A stretch of DNA of 64,000 nt from an uncultured Porphyromonadaceae bacterium (GTDB taxonomy: Bacteria; Bacteroidota; Bacteroidia; Bacteroidales; Muribaculaceae): positions 31,029 to 95,028 of the forward strand of contig CAMWNB010000002.1 in NCBI GenBank assembly GCA_947175495.1, read 5' to 3'. Shown here in pieces: positions 25,930-34,118 of the stretch (positions are counted from its first letter, which is position 1; each line of letters opens with the position of its first letter). The translations under genes were made by a program, and so were the position numbers. The notes under the pieces were generated by a model. It was not told the origin of the DNA. It was given only the letters and a program-made list of their open reading frames with translations, and ran no database searches.

Positions 25930-25985
25930 GTGATTTTTTTATGATAATAAAACTTTTTTAACTGTTTTGTGTTTGTGCTTGTCCC

Positions 25986-26013
25986 TTTGGGAAGCATTAT
26001 TTTGTTAATTTTG
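25986..26013 (+). promoter_or_regulatory. Promoter of the secreted orphan at 26046
   Basis: TTTG (25986-25989) and TAATTTTG (26006-26013) are separated by 16 bases, 32 bases before the ATG. Confidence 0.65.
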
Positions 26014-26045
26014 TGATGTCAATAGTTCCATTTTATAAATAACAT

Positions 26046-27137
26046 ATGTGCAAAATCTTTCTGTTTGTGGCTTTCGCGGCGTTCGCTCTGAGTGCGGGAG
26101 CGCGCACGGTTGTGGTTGACGGCAGCGACAGATCGCCGCTAATTGCGGCGTCGGTGTTCGATGCCGGCGGCACTATTGTGTCCCTTACCGACACCTGCGG
26201 CGCATTCTCGGCGCGCTTGCCGGTGACGGTGCGTTGCATGGGCTACGAGGCCGCCACGCTCGACCACGAAGCCGACACGCTTGCGCTCGAGCCCGCGTCG
26301 TACGGACTGCCGGAAATGACCGTCAGCCTCGCCGACCGCGACGTGTTGCGTCTGATCTGCTATGTGCGCGAATACACCGGCTATTTGGGTGGCAACGACA
26401 CCACGACGATGTTTGGAGAATATATGGTCGACTACATGTTTCCCGTGAAGAAGCTCAAGGGATTCAAGGGTAGGGGAAGGCCTCGCGTCCTTTCGCAGCG
26501 CAGAGTGGTCCGCATCCTTGATTCGCACGCCGGCAGCGACAGTATAATTGTAAATCCCGACGACACATACTCTTGGGCGATGTTGCTGTCCTCTTTGCAG
26601 GCAGAGAGCGACGGCGAGTACGACAGTTTTCCCGACAGTGTGCTGACCGTTGGCGAACATGTGGTTTCCGGCAGATACGGCCCGCGTGTGGTGTTTCGCA
26701 CCACGGCGGAGTCTATAAGCTGTTCGGCCGACGGCCTCGCCGACCATAAGGACCATCGCTGGACGCCGTGGTTCACAAAGCTGCTTGGTATGACGATGGA
26801 GTTTGCCGAACTGCGCATATCGCAAGCCTTCGCGCGCGATGTCAGCGGAAGCATGAGGCCGGAGAATCTGCTGATGTCCACGTTGAGCATTGAGGCGGTC
26901 GGCCGCGGCAAATTGCTGCGCAAAGCCCTCGACAGCAAGTCGCCTGTAGATATAAAGGTATATACGGAAATTTACCCGGTCGACCGCGAGTATCTCACCG
27001 TTGCCGAGGCCAAGGAGTGCGAGAAGGATAAGGCCGCCACATGGCCCATGACAGAGTCTTCGGCAGCTCCGTCGCTCGACGCCGCCACCGCCCGCCTCGT
27101 GGAGCAGGCGCGCGAAATTCAGCAAAATAAGCAATAA
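26046..27137 (+). CDS. Secreted protein of unknown function with carboxypeptidase-like N-terminal domain
   Basis: This 363-residue protein has a signal peptide (about residues 1-18, LSAGA). A short beta-domain (about 20-88) follows: VVVDGSDRSPLIAASVFDAGG then VRCMGYEAATL. This resembles the carboxypeptidase regulatory-like fold seen at the N-terminus of many Bacteroidetes surface proteins. The remainder, with DYMFPVKKLKGFKGRGRPRVL and LLKAL-type helices, matches nothing I can name. It has its own promoter and lies upstream of lepA in the same direction. Confidence 0.65.
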   Translation: MCKIFLFVAFAAFALSAGARTVVVDGSDRSPLIAASVFDAGGTIVSLTDTCGAFSARLPVTVRCMGYEAATLDHEADTLALEPASYGLPEMTVSLADRDVLRLICYVREYTGYLGGNDTTTMFGEYMVDYMFPVKKLKGFKGRGRPRVLSQRRVVRILDSHAGSDSIIVNPDDTYSWAMLLSSLQAESDGEYDSFPDSVLTVGEHVVSGRYGPRVVFRTTAESISCSADGLADHKDHRWTPWFTKLLGMTMEFAELRISQAFARDVSGSMRPENLLMSTLSIEAVGRGKLLRKALDSKSPVDIKVYTEIYPVDREYLTVAEAKECEKDKAATWPMTESSAAPSLDAATARLVEQAREIQQNKQ

Positions 27138-27152
27138 TTGCGCGAAAATTGC

Positions 27153-27160
27153 TAACTTTG
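27153..27160 (+). promoter_or_regulatory. -7 box of lepA
   Basis: TAACTTTG fits the consensus and lies 22 bases before the lepA ATG. No clear TTTG was seen at the proper distance. Confidence 0.6.
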
Positions 27161-27182
27161 CACTCCAAATGCAATCCACAGA

Positions 27183-28970
27183 ATGAAACGTATACGCAAT
27201 TTCTGCATAATAGCACATATCGACCACGGCAAAAGCACGCTTGCCGACCGTCTGCTCGAATACACCGACACCATCTCGGCCAAGGACATGGAAGCACAGG
27301 TGCTTGACGACATGGAGCTGGAAAAAGAACGCGGCATCACCATCAAGAGCCACGCCATACAGATGGCCTACAAGCTTGACGGCGAGGATTACACGCTCAA
27401 TCTCATCGACACTCCCGGACACGTCGACTTCTCCTATGAGGTGTCGCGCAGCATCGCCGCCTGCGAGGGTGCGCTGCTCATCGTCGACGCCTCCCAGGGC
27501 ATACAGGCGCAGACCATCTCCAACCTCTATATGGCCATCGACAACAACCTGGAGATTATTCCCATAATCAACAAATGCGACCTCGACTCGGCCAATCCCG
27601 ACGAGGTGGAGGACCAGATTGTCGATTTGCTGGGATGCGACCGCGAGGACATAATCCGTGCCAGCGGCAAGACCGGAATGGGTGTTCCCGACATTCTGCG
27701 AGCCATTGTAGAGCGCGTGCCCGCGCCCGAGGGCGACCCTGACGCTCCGCTCCAGGCGCTCATATTCGACTCTGTGTTCAATCCGTTCCGCGGCATCATC
27801 GCATATTTCAAGATTGTGAACGGCACTATCCGCACCGGCGACGATGTGAAGTTTGTGGCCACAGGCAAGGAATATGATGCCGACGAGATAGGAGTGCTCA
27901 AGCTCGACATGTCGCCCCGCAAGGAGCTGTCGGCCGGAAATGTCGGATACATCATTTCCGGCATCAAGACTTCGCGTGAGGTAAAGGTGGGCGACACCAT
28001 CACACATGTGTCCCGTCCTTGCTCCGAGGCCATCGACGGATTTGAGGAGGTCAAGCCTATGGTGTTTGCCGGTGTGTATCCGATTGAGACCGAGGATTTC
28101 GAGAATCTGCGCGCATCGCTTGAGAAACTGCAGCTGAACGACGCGTCGCTGACGTTCTCGCCGGAATCATCGGCCGCCCTCGGCTTCGGCTTCAGATGCG
28201 GATTCCTCGGCCTGCTCCATATGGAAATCATACAGGAGCGTCTTGGCCGCGAGTTCGACATGGACGTGATCACCACCGTGCCCAACGTGTCGTATCTCGT
28301 GCACGACAAGAAGGGCAACGTTTCAGAGGTGCACAATCCTTCCGGCCTGCCCGATGCCACTCTCATCGACTATATCGAGGAGCCGTACATCCGTGCCACC
28401 GTCATCACCACGGCCGAGTTCATCGGTCCCATCATGACACTCTGCCTCGGCAAACGCGGCGAGCTCGTGCGCCAGGAATATATCAGCGGCAACCGCATGG
28501 AGATGACATTCGACATGCCTTTGGGCGAGATTGTGATTGACTTCTACGACAAGCTCAAGAGCATCAGCAAAGGCTATGCATCGTTCGACTACCACATCCA
28601 GGACTTCCGCGAGAGCAAGCTCGTGAAACTCGACATTCTGCTCAACGGCGAAAGCGTGGATGCGCTCAGCACACTCACACACGCCGACAACGCTCTCACC
28701 TTCGGACGCCGCATGTGCGAGAAGCTCAAGGAACTGATACCCCGCCAGCAGTTCGACATCGCCATCCAGGCTGCCATCGGTGCAAAAATCATTGCCCGCG
28801 AAACCATAAAGGCCGTGCGCAAGGATGTGACGGCCAAGTGCTACGGCGGCGATATCTCCCGCAAACGCAAACTTCTTGAGAAACAGAAAAAAGGCAAAAA
28901 ACGCATGAAGCAGATTGGCTCTGTAGAGGTGCCGCAGAAAGCGTTTCTTGCCGTGCTCAAGCTTGATTGA
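27183..28970 (+). CDS. lepA: Elongation factor 4 (back-translocating GTPase LepA)
   Basis: This 595-residue translation GTPase has G1 AHIDHGKST (11-19), G2/switch [12 protein letters not shown]3 DTPGHVDF, G4 NKCDLD and the LepA-specific C-terminal domain, ending with the basic stretch [22 protein letters not shown]. It remodels stalled or mistranslocated ribosomes, especially at high ionic strength. Length and C-terminal signature exclude EF-G and TypA. The gene has its own -7 box and terminator. Confidence 0.98.
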   Translation: MKRIRNFCIIAHIDHGKSTLADRLLEYTDTISAKDMEAQVLDDMELEKERGITIKSHAIQMAYKLDGEDYTLNLIDTPGHVDFSYEVSRSIAACEGALLIVDASQGIQAQTISNLYMAIDNNLEIIPIINKCDLDSANPDEVEDQIVDLLGCDREDIIRASGKTGMGVPDILRAIVERVPAPEGDPDAPLQALIFDSVFNPFRGIIAYFKIVNGTIRTGDDVKFVATGKEYDADEIGVLKLDMSPRKELSAGNVGYIISGIKTSREVKVGDTITHVSRPCSEAIDGFEEVKPMVFAGVYPIETEDFENLRASLEKLQLNDASLTFSPESSAALGFGFRCGFLGLLHMEIIQERLGREFDMDVITTVPNVSYLVHDKKGNVSEVHNPSGLPDATLIDYIEEPYIRATVITTAEFIGPIMTLCLGKRGELVRQEYISGNRMEMTFDMPLGEIVIDFYDKLKSISKGYASFDYHIQDFRESKLVKLDILLNGESVDALSTLTHADNALTFGRRMCEKLKELIPRQQFDIAIQAAIGAKIIARETIKAVRKDVTAKCYGGDISRKRKLLEKQKKGKKRMKQIGSVEVPQKAFLAVLKLD

Positions 28971-28985
28971 GCCACATCCCCCGCC

Positions 28986-29010
28986 GCGCCTTTTGGATAA
29001 CAAAAGGCGC
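28986..29010 (+). terminator. Terminator of lepA
   Basis: A 10-bp perfect stem (28986-28995 with 29001-29010) with a 5-base loop is followed by TTTCAATTT. Confidence 0.75.
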
Positions 29011-29058
29011 TTTCAATTTGTTATAAAAGTGCTCTCTTCCTGTTCAATCGCAACCAAA

Positions 29059-30471
29059 ATGAAAAGACTATCCCCTAACGCCGATCTGCCCGACTTCGCG
29101 AGCAATGTGTTCTATGCGGCGCGTCAGGCCCTGCGGCGCCATGCCAGCGGTGGCAATGTGCTGATAGCGGCCACAGTGCTTGCGCTGGCCGTGGCAAATA
29201 TCCCGGCTCTCAACGGCTATTATTTCGACTTCTGGACACAAGAGGTGCGCCTGCAACTCGGCGACTTCAACTTTTTCAGCCACCACGGCGAACCCATGAC
29301 GCTGCTGGCGTTCATCAATGATGCCCTCATGGCTGTGTTTTTCTTCTCCATAGGGCTGGAAATCAAGCGAGAGATACTCGTCGGCGAGCTGGCCTCGTTC
29401 AAGCAGGCGCTCTTGCCCATCCTTGCCGCTGTGGGCGGTATGGTGGTGCCTGTGTGCATATTCCATGCGTTGAGTTCCGGCACGGAGTATGCCGGCGGCG
29501 CAGCCATCCCCATGGCCACTGACATCGCTTTTTCCCTGGGTGTGCTGGCCATGCTCGGCAGTCGCGTGCCGGTGTCGCTAAAGATATTCCTGACCACGCT
29601 GGCCGTGGTCGACGACATCGGCGGCATCATTGTCATAGCCGCATTCTACAGCACCCACATCGAACTGTCGCTGCTGCTTGTCGCAGCCTGCCTGTTCGTG
29701 GTGCTTCTTCTCGGCTCGCGGATGCGCATCAAGAGTAAAATTTTCTACATCGGCATCGGCGGCATCATATGGTTCCTGTTCCTCAACTCGGGCATCCATC
29801 CTACCATCGCAGGTGTGCTCGTGGCCTTCTGTGTGCCCGCCACTCCGGTGTTCGAGCCAAAGAAGTACATAAAGCAGATACGCCGCGCCATATCCAACTT
29901 CCGTGGCGACGACGTGGAACTGCTCACCCGCAAATCCATCCTCAACAAAGAACAGATGGACTGGCTGAAAGAGGTGGAGTCGGCATCTGACAAGGTGATT
30001 TCTCCCCTGCAGGATCTTGAAGACTCGCTCCATCCCATAGTCAACTTCTTTATCGTGCCTCTCTTTGCATTCGCCAATGCCGGCATTTTTCTGCTCGACA
30101 CCAATCCGGCGAGCGTATTCGAGGGGATATCGCTGGCGGTCATAGCAGGTCTTGTCATCGGTAAGTTCGTGGGCATTTTCAGCTTCTCGTGGCTCACGGT
30201 GAGGCTGGGACTTGCTCCCATGCCGGCCCACAGCAACTGGAAGATGATGGCCTCCATATCGATGCTCGGCGGCATTGGCTTCACAGTGTCGCTGTTCATC
30301 GCCACTCTCACATTCGGCGGCGGCGACATGCACTCGCTCGAACTGCTGGACCACGCCAAACTCGGCATCGTGGTGGGTTCGCTGCTCGCGGGCGTGCTCG
30401 GTTTTGTGGCGTTGCACTATACCTTGCCAAGGACAGCATCGCCCGACGCTGTTGCCCCGGCTGAAGATTGA
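29059..30471 (+). CDS. nhaA: Na+/H+ antiporter NhaA
   Basis: This 470-residue inner membrane protein exchanges Na+ for H+ to control pH and salt. It shows about 12 membrane segments, with AAIPMATDIAFSLGVLAML carrying the paired aspartate region, KIFLTTLAVVDDIGGI with its Asp-Asp ion site, and the cytoplasmic loop near residues 270-330. The start at 29059 (MKRLSPNADLPDF) is chosen because upstream in-frame codons lie in the lepA terminator. The family is otherwise well conserved, and the length is slightly above E. coli NhaA (388). Confidence 0.95.
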   Translation: MKRLSPNADLPDFASNVFYAARQALRRHASGGNVLIAATVLALAVANIPALNGYYFDFWTQEVRLQLGDFNFFSHHGEPMTLLAFINDALMAVFFFSIGLEIKREILVGELASFKQALLPILAAVGGMVVPVCIFHALSSGTEYAGGAAIPMATDIAFSLGVLAMLGSRVPVSLKIFLTTLAVVDDIGGIIVIAAFYSTHIELSLLLVAACLFVVLLLGSRMRIKSKIFYIGIGGIIWFLFLNSGIHPTIAGVLVAFCVPATPVFEPKKYIKQIRRAISNFRGDDVELLTRKSILNKEQMDWLKEVESASDKVISPLQDLEDSLHPIVNFFIVPLFAFANAGIFLLDTNPASVFEGISLAVIAGLVIGKFVGIFSFSWLTVRLGLAPMPAHSNWKMMASISMLGGIGFTVSLFIATLTFGGGDMHSLELLDHAKLGIVVGSLLAGVLGFVALHYTLPRTASPDAVAPAED

Positions 30472-30472
30472 T

Positions 30473-30503
30473 TTTGGCGTTTAGACGATTTTTGATATAT
30501 TTG
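30473..30503 (+). promoter_or_regulatory. Promoter of the DUF4492-cydAB operon, 8 bases from the start codon
   Basis: TTTG (30473-30476) and TATATTTG (30496-30503) are spaced by 19 bases, a consensus Bacteroidetes promoter that begins right after the nhaA stop. The ATG is at 30512, so transcription would start only 1-5 bases before it. Confidence 0.8.
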
Positions 30504-30511
30504 CGGGATAA

Positions 30512-30742
30512 ATGACAGAGAAAGCCAACATATTTTCCCGTGTCGTACGCTTCTATGCCGACGGATTCCGCCACATGACTATAGGACGCACCCTCTGGGC
30601 GATTATCATCATCAAGCTGGTGGTGATTTTTGCCGTGCTCAAACTCTTCTTTTTCCCCGATATCTTAGGCACACGCTACGACAACGACGCCGACCGCGCC
30701 GATGCCGTGCGCGAGGCGCTTGCCGCGCCGCCACAGCCGTAG
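30512..30742 (+). CDS. DUF4492-family small membrane protein preceding cydA
   Basis: This 76-residue protein has a charged N-terminal half (FYADGFRHMT), one membrane helix (about residues 30-48, IIIIKLVVIFAVLKLFFF) and an acidic tail. I recognise it as the DUF4492 protein that lies just before cydA in Bacteroidetes, and a role as a CydX-like accessory subunit is plausible. The next gene starts 22 bases downstream. Promoter spacing suggests an almost leaderless message. Confidence 0.85.
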   Translation: MTEKANIFSRVVRFYADGFRHMTIGRTLWAIIIIKLVVIFAVLKLFFFPDILGTRYDNDADRADAVREALAAPPQP

Positions 30743-30764
30743 CAATCACATAATCCAAAATATC

Positions 30765-32333
30765 ATGAACGACTTAATGACAGTAGTGGACTGGTCGCGC
30801 GCTCAATTCGCGCTCACCGCCATGTATCATTGGCTATTCGTGCCTCTGACTATTGGCCTGTCGGTGATTGTCGCCGTCATGGAGACCATCTACTTCCGCA
30901 CAGGCAACGAGCGCTGGAAGGCGCTGACAAAGTTCTGGATGACACTGTTTGGCATCAACTTCGCCATAGGCGTGGCCACCGGTATTATCCTTGAGTTTGA
31001 GTTCGGCACCAACTGGAGCAACTACAGCTGGTTTGTGGGCGACATTTTCGGCGCTCCGCTTGCCATCGAGGGTTTGCTTGCGTTCTTTATGGAGGCGACG
31101 TTTGTGGCTGTGATGTTCTTTGGCTGGAACAAGGTCAGCCGTGGCTTTCATCTTGCCTCCACATGGCTTACGGCGCTTGGCGTCAGCCTGTCGGCCCTGT
31201 GGATTCTTGTGGCAAACGCGTGGATGCAGAATCCCGTAGGCATGGAGTTCGATCCCGAGCAGATGCGCAATGTCATGAGCGACTTCCGGGCCGTGGCTTT
31301 CAATGCCGTGTCGATGAACAAGTTCTTCCACGCCGTGTTCTCCGGCTGGGCACTCGCCGGAATCTTCGTGGTGGGTGTGAGCAGTTGGCTGCTGTGGCGT
31401 CGCAGCAATGTGGCTGCTGCGCGCAGTTCGCTCAAGATAGGAGCGTGGTTCGGTCTCGCAGGCATGCTGCTCACGTTCATGACGGGCGACGGCTCGGCTG
31501 TGCAGGTGGCCCGTGTGCAGCCTATGAAACTTGCCGCGATGGAGGGGCTCTACGATGGTTCCGTAGGCCAGGATCTCGTGGGCTTCGGCATCCTTAATAC
31601 TGACAAGCGCCCCGGCGACGACGCAGAGCCGATGCACTTTGAAATATCGATTCCTTATGGCCTCAGTCTGCTTGCCAACCACGATGCCAATAGTTTCGTG
31701 CCGGGCATAAACGACCTTATAAACGGTATAGAACTGACACCTGCCGGCGACACCGTGCACACAGTCAGCTATGCCGAACGCATAGAGACAGGACGCCGCG
31801 CACAAGCCGCCCTGCGCGCCTACAACAACGCTAAAAAGACCGGCGACAAGGCCGCTATGGATGCGGCTGCAGCCGATGTGGCCCGCGATTTCCGCTACTT
31901 TGGCTATGGCTATCTCGACAATGCCGAGCAGGCCGTGCCGCCGGTAGCTCTTACCTTCTACGCTTTCCGTGTCATGGTGATGTTGGGATCCTTTCTGCTG
32001 TTTGTGCTCGTGGTGATGGCTTTTGCCTCGCTGTTGCGCCCGCGGGCGCTTGAGAACAGGTGGGTGCTTTGGGCCGGCATGGTTTCGCTTCCGTTGGTGT
32101 GGATATGCAGCCAGGCCGGTTGGGTTGTGGCCGAGGTTGGCCGCCAGCCCTGGACCATTCAGGACCTTTTGCCTGTGTGTGCCGGCATCAGCGACGTGCC
32201 GGCATCGTCCGTGCAGACCACCTTCTGGATGTTTGCCGTAATCTTCACGCTGCTGCTCGTTGCCGAGGTCAGCATCATGGTGCGTTTCATCGTGCGCAGT
32301 TCACGTTCTGATATCGAAAAATCCAATAATTGA
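30765..32333 (+). CDS. cydA: Cytochrome bd quinol oxidase subunit I
   Basis: This 522-residue inner membrane subunit carries the b558, b595 and d hemes and oxidises quinol while reducing oxygen to water. His22 in TAMYHWLFVPLTIG is a heme ligand, and GWVVAEVGRQPW near Glu457 is typical of the family. The Q-loop between about residues 250 and 370 is of the shorter type. The start at ATG 30765 (MNDLMTVVDWSRAQF) fits relatives. It suits an anaerobe that scavenges trace oxygen; expression is likely with DUF4492. Confidence 0.97.
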   Translation: MNDLMTVVDWSRAQFALTAMYHWLFVPLTIGLSVIVAVMETIYFRTGNERWKALTKFWMTLFGINFAIGVATGIILEFEFGTNWSNYSWFVGDIFGAPLAIEGLLAFFMEATFVAVMFFGWNKVSRGFHLASTWLTALGVSLSALWILVANAWMQNPVGMEFDPEQMRNVMSDFRAVAFNAVSMNKFFHAVFSGWALAGIFVVGVSSWLLWRRSNVAAARSSLKIGAWFGLAGMLLTFMTGDGSAVQVARVQPMKLAAMEGLYDGSVGQDLVGFGILNTDKRPGDDAEPMHFEISIPYGLSLLANHDANSFVPGINDLINGIELTPAGDTVHTVSYAERIETGRRAQAALRAYNNAKKTGDKAAMDAAAADVARDFRYFGYGYLDNAEQAVPPVALTFYAFRVMVMLGSFLLFVLVVMAFASLLRPRALENRWVLWAGMVSLPLVWICSQAGWVVAEVGRQPWTIQDLLPVCAGISDVPASSVQTTFWMFAVIFTLLLVAEVSIMVRFIVRSSRSDIEKSNN

Positions 32334-32341
32334 TTCGCCTT

Positions 32342-33484
32342 ATGACACAACTTGGAATCCTGCAGGCCTATTGGTGGCTGCTTATAGCCGTGCTTGGAGC
32401 GGCTCTGGTGTTTCTGCTTTTCGTGCAGGGCGGTCAGACGTTGCTGTGCGGTGCGCGCACAGAGACGGAGCGCCAGTTGATGGTCAATTCGCTCGGTCGC
32501 AAATGGGAGCTCACGTTCACTACGCTTGTCGTGTTCGGCGGCGCATTCTTCGCCTCCTTTCCGCTGTTCTACTCTACGAGTTTCGGCGGCGCCTACTGGC
32601 TGTGGATGCTCATTCTTGTCAGCTTTGTGGTGCAGGCCGTCAGCTACGAGTACCGCCGCAAAAGCGGCAATGTGTTCGGCACTCGTTTCTACGACGCGTT
32701 GCTTATGTTCAATGGTGTTTTTGGCTGTGTGCTGCTTGGTGTGGCCGTGGCCATGATGTTCTTCGGCGCGGAGTTCACCATCGCCAAGGGCAACTTGCTC
32801 GACGGCTCCGATCCGGTGATTTCGCGCTGGTCGTCCACTCATGGCCTTGAGGCTATTGCCAACTGGCGCAATCTGCTGTTGGGTGCGGCGGTTTTCTTTC
32901 TTGCACGCACTCAGGCGGCTCTCTATTTTGTCAACAACATTTGCGGCGACGGCTCTTTTTCGGCGCGCATGCGCCGTGTGGCGCTGACCAACGGCCTGTG
33001 CTTTGCCGTGCTTTTCGTCGGCTTCCTTGTTGTGCTCGTGCTCGCTCCCGGCCTGCGTCAGCAGTCCGACGGGACATTCCTTCACGAGCCCAATCTCTAT
33101 CTTCACAATCTTCTGCACATGTGGTGGGCGCTTGTCATGCTGCTCGTCGGCGTCGTGGCCGCGCTCTACGGCATATTCCGTACGGCTGTCGACAAGCGTT
33201 GGCGCTCCGGCATCTGGTTCGGCGGCATCGGCACGGTGCTCGTGGTGATGGTGCTTTTCTTTGTTGCCGGTTATGGCGACACGGCATATTATCCGTCGTT
33301 GCTTGACCCTCAGAGCTCGCTTTCGCTGGCAAATTCTTCGTCGTCGCTGTTCACGCTGCGGGTGATGAGCTGGGTGTCGATAAACGTTCCTTTTGTGCTC
33401 GCTTATATTATATATGTATGGAGCAAGATGAATTCCCATCCTCTCACTCCATCCGAGCTTAACCGCGAACACCACCAGTACTGA
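32342..33484 (+). CDS. cydB: Cytochrome bd quinol oxidase subunit II
   Basis: This 380-residue protein has about eight to nine membrane helices and pairs with CydA. Recognisable stretches are WWLLIAVLGAALVFLLFVQGG near the start, GRKWELTFTTLVVFGGAFF and VQAVSYEYRRKSGN. The start is ATG 32342; an in-frame TTG at 32330 lies in the CydA stop region. The TGA at 33482-33484 overlaps the next ATG by one base, so the following YigZ gene is translationally coupled. Confidence 0.97.
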   Translation: MTQLGILQAYWWLLIAVLGAALVFLLFVQGGQTLLCGARTETERQLMVNSLGRKWELTFTTLVVFGGAFFASFPLFYSTSFGGAYWLWMLILVSFVVQAVSYEYRRKSGNVFGTRFYDALLMFNGVFGCVLLGVAVAMMFFGAEFTIAKGNLLDGSDPVISRWSSTHGLEAIANWRNLLLGAAVFFLARTQAALYFVNNICGDGSFSARMRRVALTNGLCFAVLFVGFLVVLVLAPGLRQQSDGTFLHEPNLYLHNLLHMWWALVMLLVGVVAALYGIFRTAVDKRWRSGIWFGGIGTVLVVMVLFFVAGYGDTAYYPSLLDPQSSLSLANSSSSLFTLRVMSWVSINVPFVLAYIIYVWSKMNSHPLTPSELNREHHQY

Positions 33485-34080
33485 TGGCCGACCTCTTCTA
33501 CACGATAGAAGCGCCAAGCGACGCGCAGTACACCGAGAAGCGCAGCAAGTTCCTTGCCTTTGCCTTTCCTGTGTGCACAGCCGCCGAGGCCAAGGCGGAA
33601 GTGGCGCGGATGCAGAAAAAGTTCTACGACGCACGCCATGTGTGCTGGGCCTATATGCTCGGGAGTGCGCGCACTGATTTTCTAAGCAACGACAACGGAG
33701 AGCCGAGCGGGACAGCCGGCAAGCCGATCCTGGGGCAGATAAACTCACTCGGTCTTACGGACGTGCTGGTAGTGGTGGTGCGCTACTTCGGCGGCATCAA
33801 ACTCGGTACGTCGGGCTTGATTGTGGCCTACCGCACGGCGGCACGCATGGCTCTGGACGCCGCTGTCATTGTCGAACGTCACGATATGGCGCGCGTGCGT
33901 TTTCATTTTCCCTATGCCTCGATGAACGCAGCCATGAAGCTGACCAAGGATTTTGATGTAAGGGTGGTGGAGCGTGACTTTGACAACACATGTTCGTTGA
34001 CCCTCGAGATAAACGCCGACTCGGCCCCTATGCTGCTCGCCCGTATCGCCGACATTGACGGAGCTACCATCGCCGACTGA
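33484..34080 (+). CDS. YigZ/IMPACT-family protein
   Basis: This 198-residue protein has the N-terminal UPF0029 domain: SKFLAFAFPVCTAAEA, then HVCWAYMLG, then NGEPSGTAGKPIL, VVVVRYFGGIKLG and LIVAYRTAA. The C-terminal DUF1949 ferredoxin-like domain follows. Bacterial YigZ and yeast/mouse IMPACT relatives influence translation, but the biochemical role is not settled. It is encoded as the last gene of the cydAB operon, with a TGATG overlap. Confidence 0.93.
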   Translation: MADLFYTIEAPSDAQYTEKRSKFLAFAFPVCTAAEAKAEVARMQKKFYDARHVCWAYMLGSARTDFLSNDNGEPSGTAGKPILGQINSLGLTDVLVVVVRYFGGIKLGTSGLIVAYRTAARMALDAAVIVERHDMARVRFHFPYASMNAAMKLTKDFDVRVVERDFDNTCSLTLEINADSAPMLLARIADIDGATIAD

Positions 34081-34118
34081 AACATTTCAAACATATAATC
34101 AATATCATATATCAAGCA

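Noticed and set aside
25750..25944. 64-codon plus-strand frame between the TonB receptor and the secreted orphan
   Set aside because: It lies in the leader and promoter region of the minus-strand receptor and has no promoter or family features of its own.
26139..28007. 622-codon minus-strand frame opposite the secreted orphan and lepA
   Set aside because: It covers two genes on the other strand, and the product has no family features.
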